This document shows, in pieces, positions 44,878 through 58,300 of a DNA stretch of 64,000 nt. The notes beneath the pieces are model-generated. The model did no database searches and was not told where the DNA came from. It was given only the letters and a program-made list of their open reading frames with translations. Position 1 is the stretch's first letter; the number at the start of each line of letters is the position of its first letter. The stretch is from contig PCDI01000002.1 of the NCBI GenBank assembly GCA_002778195.1, positions 3,423,234-3,487,233 on the forward strand. The letters run 5' to 3'. The stretch comes from Raffaelea ambrosiae (Eukaryota; Ascomycota; Sordariomycetes; Ophiostomatales; Ophiostomataceae). The position numbers and the translations under genes were made by a program.

Positions 44878-47673
44878 AGGATAGCAAAAAGAGCCAAAAG
44901 ACGAAAACAACCCGCGAGGTGATAGACACGGACAATCCAAAAAGGAGGTGTAGTTACATAGTACAAAGTATTATTGGGAGAAAGGTGTATAGTGTAATCG
45001 AAAGAGTACGCAAGCCAATGAGGCTGAGGAGCCAGGAGATGAGGGGGAAAACGGGGAAAACGGTATGGGAAGAGGAAAGCAGATCGCCAAGACGGGGAGA
45101 CGAGCGACACCGAGAGCGAGGAACACAAAAAGTCCAGGGAGCACCAAAACACGAAAGCGAATAAGAGCAAGACACGGAGAGGTTATTGAACGCGCCTTGA
45201 CCCTTGGCCCAAGCTCGTCTTTCGGTGCCAGGCAGACAAAGTCAGACACGAGAGCTCGAATATCCAATTCCATCCTGTTGCCAGATCGAGAAATGGGGGG
45301 GAGAGGGGGTTCGTGCTTCTCCTATTTCGTGTTCTTGGTTGTTCTTGGGTTTGCTCTTGGTTGTGGTCTTACGAGTGCTTGGTGCTCTTGGTGCTCTCAG
45401 CTCTTGGTGGTTCTTGGTAGCGATTGGTTTTCTTTTTACATTTCTCCTCACAACTCGGACTCTTGGATCGTACCGGAAAGTGCGTGTGTGCGCATCGGTG
45501 CAGGGTTGGACAAACAACCCAGGACGATTCGTGGTGATTAGGGAATGGGGACACGTGTGTATTCACAAGGAGAAGGGGCAGTGTCGACTATTGCTCGTCG
45601 ATCGTCCACACACGTCGAGTCCCAAGATGCATTTTTGTTTTCACGTTGTTTCCCACAAAAGGCTAGGCCCGTGAATACCTGTCGCTGGTACATAGTACAT
45701 GCATTTGTCGTGTGTGGGATGGAAGGCGAATGAAACCATACTCGTACTCAAAGTGCGAAGCTAAAGGGGGGGGGTGTGCTTGTCATTCCTCAATCCTCAA
45801 TTCCTAATCTCATCCCCCTTTTTTTTCCCTTCTCTTCTCCCCTACGTGATTTGTGCAACCGGCAGAAAGGATTCCCCCATTGCTTACTGTTCGGAAAACC
45901 AACACAGCAGGGTGAAAATATGCGAGAGCGGTGACAGAGACCGAGCTGTGAGATCAACGAACAAGGATGAACAACGGTGCACGGTGATGTCATACAAGCA
46001 CCCACTGTTTTCCCAAACAGTTCCCATTATGAGAAAAGAGGACGGCCACACACGCCACCCCTCCCCCCCAAACGAGTAACACACATCCATCCACCCACAA
46101 TATGCAGCTTTTCTCTGGAGTATGCACGGCAATGAGTCAAAAACTAGCTGGCTAGATATTGACTGACAGCACTTTCTCCGTCTTCTCTGGAATCTTTTTT
46201 TGGTGCTGACACGGTGGGACTGGAATCAAACGTTTTTTTTTTTGGGGTGTTGTTGGTTGGACCACCAGGGAGGGACCGTGAGAGATATGAGCACGCACAC
46301 AAGCGCACCAAAAGGGGACAGAGCAGGACACGGTAATATTGCCGTATGTAAGCACAGTTGGAAACATGCAGGTTCCCCTTCCGCTCGCTCTCGCAGTTGA
46401 CCTCGATTGATTCTTTGTTTCAGCGTCACTCGATCAAGCAAGATAACTAGTATCATGCTCGCATGTCCCCAATCCCCATATTTTGCATATTCTTTGTTTT
46501 CCTTTGGCATCACAGACCAAGGGATGGGAAAAGTCTATGTGCAGTAGATCAGGCACATGGCACGCACGCCGCTGGTTGCTAGTGAAATGACGGAAAGATC
46601 AACCCCCAGAATCATGATCTGTGGTTACTGAGAAGAAAGCAAGACACCGGGAAGGGAGACAGTCTTTTGAGAGAGACAGAGCGGTCGAGACAAGGAGGAG
46701 GGAGGGGGACGTCCCAACAAGCAAAAAGGAAGCAAGTCTGCCTAGTTTGGACAAGGGAGACGACGACCAAGATACGCCGAACACGAAACACGGGGTATGT
46801 GGCCCCCCCTGGTGCAATTATGTGGGATCTTAACTACATACTTTGTAGTATGATTAGACGGGCAGTTGTGTTCAGCCGTCTAGCCCGGTTTGCAGGGTAC
46901 TATGTAAGATGCGACTGTACGGCCTGTTCTTTTCGTGCCGTTTTGATGTCTGATAGTATGTCTGATGCAGGCCACTCGAGCGCGGCATTGCTCCTCTTTT
47001 GTTGCTGACGCAAGTATACAGTCATAGAGTCTGTCATCGATCTGCTGTGCGAAGAAAAAGTGCAAGTCTGGAGGGCGCTTTTTTCCCCCTTCTTTTTTCT
47101 CTTTTTTTCTTTTTTTCTTCTTTTTTTTCCTTCTTTCTTATTTGCCCCTTCGTATGGACTGGCCACATTCTAAGAGAGACGTTTCTTTTGGAGAGAAAAA
47201 AAACAGCCCCCATTGTGCGTGTGTGTAGTAGTTATCGGCTTCAACCGTAGACTGTCCACATACTATACAACGTTCACGAATGGACTAGCAGGAATTCGCG
47301 TTTACGCAAGCCTGTGTGCAAAGCCTCCCTTCTCTCTTTCTCTCGCCCTGCCTCGCCCTGCCTCGCTCTGCCCGTCCTGCCCTTTTCTGCCCAATGCTCA
47401 CGGCCAATCAATGTCGATTCGCTATGGCCTGGCACAGTATCTGTGCCCTGCCTCACTCACCCTCCCTCTCCCCACTCTTATCCTGCTGACCATACCTGCC
47501 CAGGCTGCTGGAATTGGTGCCCAGACTCTTGGACGTGGCTCGGCATGAGCAGATTCCCCGTTTTCAACCTGCCCAACAGGTATTGTTGCCATGTGAAAAA
47601 GGCACGGGTGATTCCTGTTGAGAATGGATGGAAGTAAGGTACCGTGCTGTTGTGTATTGTGATGCGCGCATAC

Positions 47674-47689
47674 TACTATGTACATAGTA
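47674..47689. repeat. 16-bp perfect palindrome TACTATGTACATAGTA
   Basis: TACTATGTA and TACATAGTA overlap by two bases to form a perfect inverted repeat. The half-site order is the reverse of the palindrome at 1715-1730. Confidence 0.8.
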
Positions 47690-48831
47690 GAAAGCGAATG
47701 CGAGAAAAAGGAAGTGGTAAGATAAGCTGCACAAGGATAAATCGATTTGCAGAATTGGGTGACAAGCAGGTGAAAGATCATGACACGGAACTTTTTCTTT
47801 TTCTTTTTTTTTCTTTTTTTCAAAGTAACCAAAAGAAGGATCGCTTTGCAGGTTCGTAGCTTAACTTAGCACTTTGTATTACTTGGTAGTCATGCATGCA
47901 TAAAGCGAATGGACATGAATGGGTCTCCTTGCTGGGAAAAAAAGACAGACAGAAAAACAAAAACAAAATTGTGTATCAGTTCGCCGTTGGAAGCAAAAGA
48001 GAAAGCAGGCCAAACCCCCGTCGCACCCCCTAAGAAAAAAAAACCCCCAGGCCAAAAAAAACCCACATGCGCAAAACACCAAAACCATAATAGTTATTGT
48101 CCATACTGCTTCTCCAACTGTCCATAAGATGTACCCATAATTCTTTCCAGCTCTAATAGTCTCGGTGCCGAGAACCGCAAGAAAAGAGAACGATACAAAA
48201 GTAGCATTAGGAAAATGAAAAGCCCCCAAACATGAATCGCAATCATTGAATCTCATATGGACGCCTCTAGTAACATGAAAAATCAGAACTCCCAGAGCAA
48301 CGACGAAATAGAGCCCTTTCCCCAACCGTTGTGCTCTGCTTGGTTAGAACTTGTTGCCTTGGCCGTTGAGACAACATGGATGCCGGAAATGAATGTGTGT
48401 AAATGCCGAGTGCCGTGCTAAGAAAAGAGAGGCGTAGATAGAACCAAATCAACACGCCCTCTGCCCTCCCCTCCCCCAACTCCCTTGTTGTGCATGCAGT
48501 GCCGATAACAAGCCCCCAGCATTTCTGCGTGTCAGGCTTTCCCTTCCCAAATTTTTGGTTTGCGCCCTTCCGTGGATTTTGGTAGAACAGCCCCCAGTCG
48601 TGGAGGGAAGACGCGGGGGGATACTTTTTTCAGGTCTTCCCTCATATTCCCTCGTAGTCGTTCGTAGTCGTCGAGTAACAAATATAAATCGTATTTTGTC
48701 TTGCCTTGTGGTCCTTTTGTCGATTGCCGCCCTTTCTTTTTGGCCTCGTGTTTGTGCTATGCGGTGATATTTGCTATGCAATTTTTTTTTGGTTGCTTTT
48801 GCTTTCGGGGGGGTTTTTCTCCCCTGGTGTT

Positions 48832-50669
48832 TTACATGAGTACATCGTCGTAGCCACCAGCGTAGATCATCGGGTCTCCCATGCCGAGCATTACTTCGGG
48901 ATTCGGGCAAGAGAGAACATGCGGCTTAATGGTGCCAAAGTTGGACTCGACCAGCCCTTGGCGCAGCAAGTCGACACCAAAGTACGCCGTGGGCGAGGCC
49001 ACAATGGGCATTGAGGCGGTCGACATGGGCGACGGCACAGACAGCGAGAGCGGCGACTGGGTCGACGCGCTGTGTTGCCGCTTCTGGCGCTGGCGCTGCT
49101 GCTGCTGCTGCTGCTGCTGCTGTAGCCGGTGTTGCTGAATCTGGCGCTGTTGCTGCTGCTGCTGCTGCTGCTGGCGCGACTGGGCCTGTGTTTGCTGCGG
49201 GTGTGCCGGTGCCTGGGACTGAGCCTGGGCCTGGACCTGGACCTGGACCTGTTGTTGTTGTTGGGCGGTCAGATCCAGCGAGCTAGAGCGGGCGACCCAG
49301 TCCGTGTATTGGGCCGGGATGGTTGGCGAGGGCGCGCTGAAAGCCTCGGACTGGGTGGACACCACGTCGAAGTCGTTGTATGTCAGGCTCTGGGGCGACA
49401 TGGTGGTGCTGGCACTCTGGACGCTGCCGCCGCCGTTGGCGCCGCTGCCAAACACGTTCCGTCGGTAGTCGTCCATGTCGGAGAAGGTGTCGAGCTCCTC
49501 GGAGGAGCTGGCGCGGTCGAAGCGGCTCATTTGCGTCAGGTCGATGCCGCCGTTGCCGGCGGCCATGACGGCGGCAGGTGCCGACGCGGGCACCACGATG
49601 GGCATCGAGGCCGATTGCGCATGCATCTGGACCTGGGCCTGGGCGTCGGCTTGGACCTGCGCTGCCTGGGCAGCAGCAGCAGCCTGGACAGCCTGTTCGG
49701 CCTCGCGCTGCTTCTGCTGCTCCTCCAGCTGGGCAGCGAGCTCAGCCAGGTCGGCTTCGTCCTCGGGGAAGACAGACGAGCCCATGGGCAGATCGGGGTC
49801 GTTGTTGGGGCGGATGCAGCCCAGCTTGGCGGCGATGCTGTGGATGACGGGCTGGCCGCGCTCGTTGAGCTCGGGCTCGCCCAGATCCCAGGCATTGGCG
49901 GCGCGCACCATGGCATACAGCTTGTGTACTGTGGCTACGAGGGCAAATTGTGTGTTCTCTAACACCTCGGCGTACCTGTGAATAGTCCCCAGCAATATGT
50001 GTTAGTGTGCAAAGGGACGACGACCATTTATTCTAAATAGTCCTTTTTTTTTCTTTTACAACAACAGAAACAAAAGACCGGAGGACCTTACCCTTTTGGC
50101 AATTGCTTGTACTCCGTCTTCTTGCGTGTGCCTGCCGTACATACGAGACCGTCGTCCTTACACCGCTTACACGGGAATTCTCCGTCACACTTTGGTTTGC
50201 TGTGTTAGTTGGGGGAAAGAAGGGAGGGGGGGGGGGCAAAATGGGGGAAGAGACGCCAATAACACGTAGTTCGAGAACAAAGAGGGCGGGGAATCATGCG
50301 GAGCGGGAAACTTGGGAAACTTGTGCATACCTTTGTCTTCTTCATGCGGCAGCGCTCGCAGGCTTTCCAGACGCGCTTGTGGCGTCCATCGTTGCTGTCG
50401 TGGTGCGGCGAGCCGTGCGAGTGGACGGACGAAGAGTGGTGGGAGTGCGATGTGGACGGGGTCGTGGCCGAGCGCTTGGATGCGCGGTGGCTGTTGTGGT
50501 GATGCGAGTGGCTGCCGGACGAGCTCGTGGCATGGCTGCCACTGCCGCTGCCGCTCTTGGCTGCGCGAGTAGCCAGGGATGCGGTCGAGGAGGATGGGCT
50601 CTTCCGCGAGACAGACTGGTGTCTGCTGCTGGAATCGTCGAACGGTGGTGTTGGCATGCCTGATTCCAT
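48832..50669 (-). CDS. Zn(II)2Cys6 transcription factor with polyglutamine tracts
   Basis: Three exons (50669-50331, 50189-50092, 49975-48832) join in phase to give 526 residues. The binuclear cluster is C104-x2-C107-x6-C114-x5-C120-x2-C123-x6-C130. It is split by the first intron between KKTK and CDGEFPC. The second intron falls between KQLPKG and YAEVLENTQFALVATVHKL, a conserved block after the cluster in this subfamily. Donors are GTATGC and GTAAGG. The second acceptor is CACAG. The first is an unusual CCAAAG, 14 bases after a CTAAC branch site. The N-terminus is Ser/His-rich. The C-terminal half has Gln/Ala- and Gln-rich runs, likely activation or condensate-forming sequence. The subfamily resembles regulators annotated as fluconazole-resistance-like in fungi, but targets are unknown. 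The start at 50669 (G at -3, G at +4) is preferred over an ATG at 50684. Confidence 0.88.
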
Positions 50670-51700
50670 GTCGCAATGGTACATGCACAGAATAATGTTG
50701 TCAATTCTGCTGAGAAAGGAGAAGAGTGGTCGACTAGCTCTGTGTGGTGGTGGAGATGTAAGACGTGTGCGAGGTTGTGTCAGATGCGTTCAAGTAGGAA
50801 GTTGGCCCAAGATCTTGCAGGAGAGTCACATAGGCAGGTAGATGGGGTCTGAATGGGCCAGTATGGTCAAGTTGGTCAAGTTGGTCAAAATATAGCCAAG
50901 ATGGTCAAGTTGGTTAAGGGTGCGTGTAAGTGGCGGGTGGTGAATTGAAATAGTCAAGTAACAGAGAGCTGCGTAGGTCTAATGCGGGAAGGCAAAGGCA
51001 ACAGGAAAAGCAAACATGAAACTCCGAATTGTGAACAGGAACATCAGAGTCCAGACAAGAGGGGGGGGTAGGAGAAGGGAAAGAAAAAAAAAAAGGTGGG
51101 AGGCGAGCAGGAGAAATAATATAACTCCAGAGAAGCATACAGAGAACAAGAGAATGTGCGAGTGCGAGGTACAAGGTACTCGGACAGAGTAGAACTGTAA
51201 AATAAGAGCAGAAATAAAAGAATAAAAGAAAAGAGAAACGGGGGGTCTCTGGAACGCCCAGCGTCATTAGACACCCCCCCCCCTCCCAAAAGGAGCGAGC
51301 TAAGAAAGGCGGTCCCCGGACCAAGAAGACACCGTTACGGTCGACCTGCGCGAACAATAAGCAGCCCGTATGACTCGAGCTAGCATTAATAATGGCCAGC
51401 AGGGCTGGGCCTGGGCTCCTGACCGTTTTGCCAGGGGGAGGGGGGGTGTGAACGTAAGCGGGCGACGGCGTTCTGAGAATTCAATGATGATGACGAAAAA
51501 CGGTCAACAGGAACAAGCCGGATTATGTGACAGAGCATAATGCTGATTTACCAAACAGGGAAAACTCCAGCGCGCACAGGCTCCGTTCCTGACCCGCAGG
51601 AGCACCGCAGGAGCACCATATTGTCTTGCGGCCTGTGGAGTGTGCTGTGTGGTTTGCTGGGCAGTATTCTGCGTATGAGTACGATGTAGTCTAAGCGCAT

Positions 51701-51733
51701 CTTCTGCAGCTTCTGCAGCTTCTGCAGCTTCTG
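51701..51733. repeat. 9-bp repeat CTTCTGCAG
   Basis: Three full copies and a partial fourth of CTTCTGCAG. On the other strand it reads as Ala/Glu-type codons, which creates a spurious antisense frame. Confidence 0.75.
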
Positions 51734-52263
51734 GTGCTGCTGCTTGCGTGCAGTTAGTTGCTCGCGCGGGTGCTCGTGCCGATTTGTCTGCTACTGAGTT
51801 CTGTTTGTCTCCATCTGCTTCTGTTGGTTCTCTTCTGTCACCAGGCGTCACCTGGGGGGGTCTGCAGAGCCGTGGACCCGCACAACCGTTGTGGACGTCA
51901 TGATGGGCTCTCCAGGATCTCGGCTTTTAAGGTTCTCCTCGTCGTGGAGAGGGGATTGTTCTTCTCCTCTCGCGCGCTTCCCCTGAGTTATGCCATCTCG
52001 GACCACGGAGCAGAAAAGTGTGGCTTGGTGAGGAGAAGAGCTGCAGATGGTCAGTTGGACAGCTGCAGAGGCAGCTGCCAGAATTTGGACCGCTGAACGG
52101 ACGGAGGTACGTGTGTACTTCCGTGCCATAAAATTGAGCGAGCGGCGAAGAGTGCGTGTGCGTGACGGGTTGGGGGTGGGGGGCAGCTGTACTCGCAGAA
52201 GAGAGATGCGCGTAAATCGCCGTCAATCACACCGTGGTGCCTGTGGGCGTGTTCGAGTGCCCA

Positions 52264-52380
52264 CCACCGTATTGCCCACCGTATTGCCCGCCGTATTGCC
52301 CGCCGTATTGCCCGCCATATTGCCCGCCGTATTGCCCGCCGTATTGCCCACCGTATTGCCCACCGTATTGCCCACCGTAT
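52264..52380. repeat. 12-bp minisatellite CCRCCGTATTGC
   Basis: Nine and three-quarter units of CCACCGTATTGC or CCGCCGTATTGC, with one CCGCCATATTGC. The unit is a multiple of three with no stop codon, so several frames stay open and encode PPYC or VLPT/VLPA repeats. A stray half unit (ACCGTATTGAGG) follows at about 52388. Confidence 0.85.
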
Positions 52381-55300
52381 GAGCTAACTACCGTATTGAG
52401 GCACCTAGCAAGACGGGCTGGCCCTGCAGAGTGGCTCCAAGTAGTTAGCTATGGCCCAGACAGGGACCACACAGTGCTATGGTGGACCAAATGCAAAAAG
52501 GGACTGGCCGCAATGCGAAGAAGAATGCGAAAACGCAGCAGCAGGGAGAGGAGGGGCTCCTGGGGCTGCTCATGCTGCTCGTGCTGCTCGTCCTGTTCGC
52601 ACTGCTGGCGCTGGTGTGGATTTTGCACAAAAGGGCGTGTGTGTGTGCGCAAAAAAACCGAACGGGGATTTCTGAGGACCCGGAACGCTCAGTGCAAACC
52701 GGTCGGCCTGTTGATTATGTCCGAAGCGCGGACCAACAAAAACGAAACCCGCGGGGAGGAAGGAGGGGGCTGCTAATACATAGTTAGTAATTACTGTGTT
52801 TGCTTTTTTTTTTTTGCTGCTGGCCTGGGCCTGCATTGCCCAATAGGACTAAGATAGGCACCATTACCACCGTATGCGCGCATCTGAAGGAACGCCCGCA
52901 GAAGAGTGCCGTGCACGCGGAGGGAAGGCGCGACCACCAACCACCACAGAGCAGGGCAGCGACGACCAGGAACTGGGGTAGCGGGACAAAGACTGAGGGG
53001 GTGGACGGAAGGGGCAGGAGGGGAGAAAAAGGTTAAAACGGAACGTGGCACAGGCAAGAGCAAGCGAAGCCCAAAGCTAGAAAGCCTGCGGACAGCTAGG
53101 CCGTCAGATGCGGGTTGTCTTACTCGTACTGGGTATGAGTACAAAGAGGGAAGGCGCGTTGGATGCGAGTAGCAGGGCAAGGACTGAAAAGTGCAGACGG
53201 CCAGATTCCAGAACGGGAGGAAATGCAGAAAACGCCGAAAACGCAGAAAACACAGAGACAGAGCATACAGAGACAGAACAGCCAGATCGAGCAGCTTTTC
53301 AGTCTTAATAAACATCGCGAGAGGCAAACTCTGACCCTGCCTGCCTCTCGACGCGAGATGCCTCGGCCTGAGTAGACACGGGAAACGCCATCTCGTCTAT
53401 TCACCCTGCTGTTTGCTCGCCTTTCTCGCGTCGTTCGCCATAAGTCAGGATGCATCGAGCTGCCTTGCATGGGCTGACAAAAGGGAAGGAGCAACCCAGC
53501 AACTGCTGCTGTAGGCGCGTGCCTTTGCCACACTCTCTCCTCCTGCCCGTTCCTGTGGTGCGAGGGCTGTTTTTTTTTCCCTTCTTTTTCTTCCTTTTTT
53601 TTTGCGAGAAAAGCAAATCCCGGTAAGATACGTCACACCTGTCTTGTCCTCATTTTCCTCGTCCATGCCCATATCAGTCAATAGTCAGCGGACAGCATCA
53701 GCCGCGACCCGGTTATTGCAACTGTGTGCGAGCATGACAAACTGCGTGTACGCTCCTGGGCGTGCACGCACTCTGTGAGTAATCCGAAATGCCAGCGGAC
53801 CGGGCAGTCTACCTCGGGCAGCCCATCAAAATTAGTCTCCGTCTGCCTGGCATGCCAGCTAACGAAATACCAGCCAGTTCCCACTTCCACCGTTTTGTTT
53901 CGGTCACACGCCGTAGTTTTGCCTCGTTTTCTTTGCTCGCCATCCGGTTTCTGGTTTCACTGATGCTGTTTGCCAGTTTCTGTGCTTTTTTTGTTGGGTG
54001 TTGCCATCCATCCCTTCATCGTATTCTGTCATGGGTGTCTTGCACGGCCAGGGATCGTCGTCCGTCAGGCTGCCCGGTCCTTTGTTGCCATTGTTGGCCG
54101 TCCCTATGCCTGACACTTCGCCTGATACTACCAGCATTACGGCCATTGTCTCGCTGTCTCTCTCTCCCCGTATTCCTGCTTCTCAATCGCTCTCGAACGG
54201 GCACTTACACAGACCACGTTGTAATATCTTACTTCCCGTTGCACTCCCCCTGGCCTGAGCTCTCCGACTGGGTTTCGTCCATTCTTTCGGCGCGCCTTCG
54301 GTGCATTGGATGCAGGCATGGTAGCTACAGGCGTGGATGAGTAAAGAGTGGGCCAGTAAATGCCGTGGTGCCGTAGCTTAATTTCTCAAGATCGGGCAAG
54401 TGCTGGGTGATCGATAGCAGCGTTGACAAGGAGGGAAGAGCCAAGCCAAAAGGAACAGGCGGGATGCGAGGAAAGAGAAGAAGGCCCCAGTGTTCTGGGT
54501 CTGAAACTACGCCGGCCTTGCATCTCTAGGGGGGGGGGGTCCCTGTGTAAGAGTTGCATACTCGCAGAATTAGGGGACGGGATTGGGGATTCCAAAGAAT
54601 CCAGTAAAATAAAAATATCCAATCAGAAAAGGGAAATGCACGTATTCAGTATGAGCCAAGAAAAAACAAATGGAAAATTTCATGGTCCGCGGCCGGAAAA
54701 CGGCGTTAGCGCCGCCGTCTAAAACCCTATCCTCGCTTTTCGCGCTTTGGGGCGCATTGCAAGACAGGGCGAGGACCGCTGAGCGAGAGGCCAGTCGGGC
54801 GCTGGAACTCGCGCAGAGAGACAAGGAAGGCGAGGAGGGTGTGTGCTGCAGCTGCGTCTGGCCACGAGATTGACAAAAATGCGACGGTAAATGCCGCTGT
54901 CGCTCCGCCGAACCAACCTGGGATGCGTACAAAGCACAAGGTGCTCGCGAGTGTCTTGCTATGAGTTGACCGGTTCTCTCTTCGCAGTCTCGCTCAATCC
55001 TGTCATGCATGGCAAATACTAACTTCTCCACCAATTCTCCATCGGCCACATGCCATTCCTTTTTTGCGCGATTGCTGTTGGACATGGCTGCGAGACAAAC
55101 GGACCGGCCGACAACAAAGACCACCAACAAAGGACAGCTCTCCCTCCCTCCTTCCTGCTACGTCAAATCAAACCAGCTACTCTGTAGGTGTGCAGACGGC
55201 ATCGTATTCTGGGAGGATTGCATCCCCCTCCCACCAAGAGCTCTTCCATGTTAGTTGCAGCCGGCTACTGCATGCACGACTTGGGCCCAGGAGGCGACAG

Positions 55301-58300
55301 GAGAAGGCAAGGCAGAGGCAAGGCAGAGGCAAGGCAGAGAGGCAAACAAACAAAGAAAGACCGATGTCACAGTCCGATCCGCCATGAACAGCAATGGGCG
55401 GGTACTATTAAGCTTTTTGGTGTGTGTGAGTGAGTGAGTGAGTGTGTGTGTGTGCGTGTGCGTGTGCGCGTGCGTGCGTGCGTGCGTGCGTGCGTGTGCG
55501 TGTTAGATACATACGTGTGGTGGTATGCCCTGTATGTGTGTATGCGTGTTCTAGTCGGTGTGGCCCAAGACATCCCAGTGCCGGCTCCAATCACGATTTC
55601 CGGAGTCCAAGCCCGCGTGCTATGTAGTTTTCTTTGTACGGTGTAGCTCGTCTTCTTTATCTTCCCCAGACAGGCTTGGCAGCCAGGGCACGAGCCGGAT
55701 GAAGACCGCCATAATGCATGACATTGTTGCCACCCTGGCTGGGGATGCGCGAATCCATACGAGACGGACACGGGGGAGCTGTGGCAGTCGATGACAGCAG
55801 CACGCCAAGATAAGATATGATACTTCTATTGTCTCGATGTCTCACAATATCTGAACTTCCCTGTTCTCGATGCGCTGGGCAGACAAAAAAGGAGGCAACA
55901 GGCGTCTGGCGATGAATCATCAACAAAGGTAAAGAAGACATCAGCCCAGAGACGACAGGGCGAGAGGAAGCCCCAGAAGCGCCGGATAGATACGATCGCA
56001 AATGCGGATACCGGCACAGAAGCAGAAACGGAAACAAGCCTGGCAGTACTACGCGTATGCACACCCGGGCCATTTGCAATGGCGCATACATACTATGTAG
56101 TAGAAGGCTGGCTGCTTCTTTGCCATCGGCTGCACCTTTCCCCCTTGCCTGCAGCTCATCGTTCCCTTCTCACCATCCATGCGACACTACGGGGGCAAAC
56201 ACAGAATAAGACGTACTATGTCACGGTTTCTCTGCGACTATCAGCCAAGGATCAAATCAAATCTCCTTCCTCCTGTGTGGTCGAACGTTGTGCGTCACTG
56301 CCCAACCCACTACAACTGTGTATCATGAACAATGCGCCAGGTTTGATCAAAGGAACCCCAAAATTTTTATGGGTCTGGCTCCAACCAAGAGAAAGACCGA
56401 GAAAAGAAAAGCTTGTGTGCCGTCTTTGCCGTCTTTGCCGGGCAGTGTACCTGTGCACCGCGGCGTGGGGGCGGTCTACATGGCCATGGGTTGGTTAGTT
56501 ATGTCGTAGTTGAGATAGCGCCAATGGCCAGCTAGACAGGTCCAATGGATTATTTTTATTTTTATTGGATTTTTTTTATTGTCGGCGTCGGAGTTTGAGA
56601 GACGGGCGACTAACCTCCAGCCCGGGGCACTGACAGAAGGGCGAGGGAACACGAGGGAATAAACCACGAGAGGCCGAAAAAGTGCTCTGTGGGCGGCGAC
56701 GAGGGCCTGTCTGTGGGCCAGCAGTTTCTTTTAGTATGAACTGTTTCCGCAACAGCGCCTCACCTTTCTTTTTTCTCTCTCTCTCTCTCTTTATCTCTCT
56801 CTGCTACATGCTCTCGTGATGTTGGCTGGCACACAGAGATACCACATCACAGAAGCCACAGAAGTCGCAGACGTCACAGAAGTCACGAAAGTCACGAAAA
56901 CAGTCTTGCATCCATCCTTTCATCACAAGTCGCAACCTTCATCAATGCTACCGTTGTCGTTAGGCCCCTTCCCTCGCTGCACTGTTCTTCCTGCCAACTA
57001 TCTGCTTCCATCTAGCTTGCGTTGCCTGCTAGTCAGAGAAGGGAAAAGAAAAAAAGAAAAGAAAAGAAAAGAAAACCTCTCGCCCGTTCCTTTTGGGATT
57101 GGTTCCCGTTTTCGTGCAGCCCTTTGGGATTCGGCGCACGGAAGTCTCCAGCGCCGGAAGGATTCCTTCTACTGGCCCACAGCTTTCGCTGCTTGTTTGT
57201 TTTTATTAGAGCGCACACTAGCACCGCAACACACCAACAACAAAAAGAATAGCCATGCTCGAACTAACGCGAGAGGGAAAAAAAGAAAAAAAAAAAAAGG
57301 GAAACCAACCCGCCATCTGCATTCTGTCCATTCTCCTACCTGATTTGCTACACCCTTGCACAATGCCTCGGCAAGTCGACGACCCGCGCACATTTCCGCT
57401 AGAATAATGCATCCCAGAAAAACGGTAGGTACTGTGCAAACGGATGTGCACAAAAACGGGACGACCGTGTAATACGAGTGGTTGGAGCAGGTCTTGGCAT
57501 ATCCACCAGGGGGGAAGAAAGGGAAAGAAAAGAAAAATGCTGCCATAGAACCAAAAACTTGCTGAACGGGTCGGTGTACAACCCCTCTGAAGAACCCAGA
57601 TTGGCAAGGACGCTTCTTCGGTCCTAGGAACTCGGAGGTTCCGCCAAAACAGCCACGCGCCCTCAGTCCATGTCGTCACAGAGTGCAGAAGGCGTACGGG
57701 ACCACAAAAAGCTTCTAGAGTTGTGCACACAAAGACAAAAATAGGGGGGGCCAAAGTGCAAAAAACTCGGGAAACGGCACAAAAAATAAAATAAAATAAA
57801 ATCCACTGGAATGCCAAGACTGCGAAACTGCGAAACTGCGAAACGTAACTGCGAAGCCGCAGATAATAAGGGAGCAACAGAGGAGCAGATGCCGTCTTTT
57901 CCTATCCGATAACTTTTCCCATTTTATTTTGTTCTTCTCGCCTGTCCACGCCTTTCTCTCCCTCTCTCCTCCCCTTCTCTGTCTCTCGTCTTTGGGCCCA
58001 TTGTTTCTACATTAATTCTTCTCCCTTGGCTGATTGTCTGCCCTGTTTTGGAAGGGAAAGACTCTTTTTTTTTCCTTTTTTTTTTCTCCTTTCTAATAGT
58101 TTTAGGTTCGTTTTGTGGGCTCCCCGTAGTTGGCACCAACCCGCTGATGCACAAGGCTTCCAGAACGCCGTTTTGACCCAGTCGCCTCCAACCGTCTGGG
58201 ACACTTGGGTTTGGGGGGGGCTGTCTGCCGCCCATTGGTTGGTGGCAACGGCTGTGGGCTGTATTGGCATCGCTCACCGCATCGATAGGTTGGCCGGCAA

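Larger units (their letters stand above)
43400..48831. other. gene-free stretch, middle desert part 2
   Basis: No supported gene. The stretch contains (TA)n at 44716-44740, (AG)n at 44847-44873, a run of 12 G at 44339-44350, and A/T-rich patches. It also has a cluster of eight TAC-N3-GTA near-palindromes between 44955 and 47689, including a 16-bp perfect palindrome. The right end is the 3' region of the transcription-factor gene. Confidence 0.55.
50670..55999. other. gene-free stretch, right desert part 1
   Basis: The first part is the promoter of the transcription factor. It has GTCAAGTTG-type repeats at about 50868-50925 and a CT-rich strand further out. Then come a 9-bp CTTCTGCAG repeat (51701-51733), the 12-bp minisatellite at 52264-52380, a GT/GC-rich tract at 55428-55500, and a run of 11 G at 54539-54549. 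No frame shows a domain I recognise. Confidence 0.55.
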
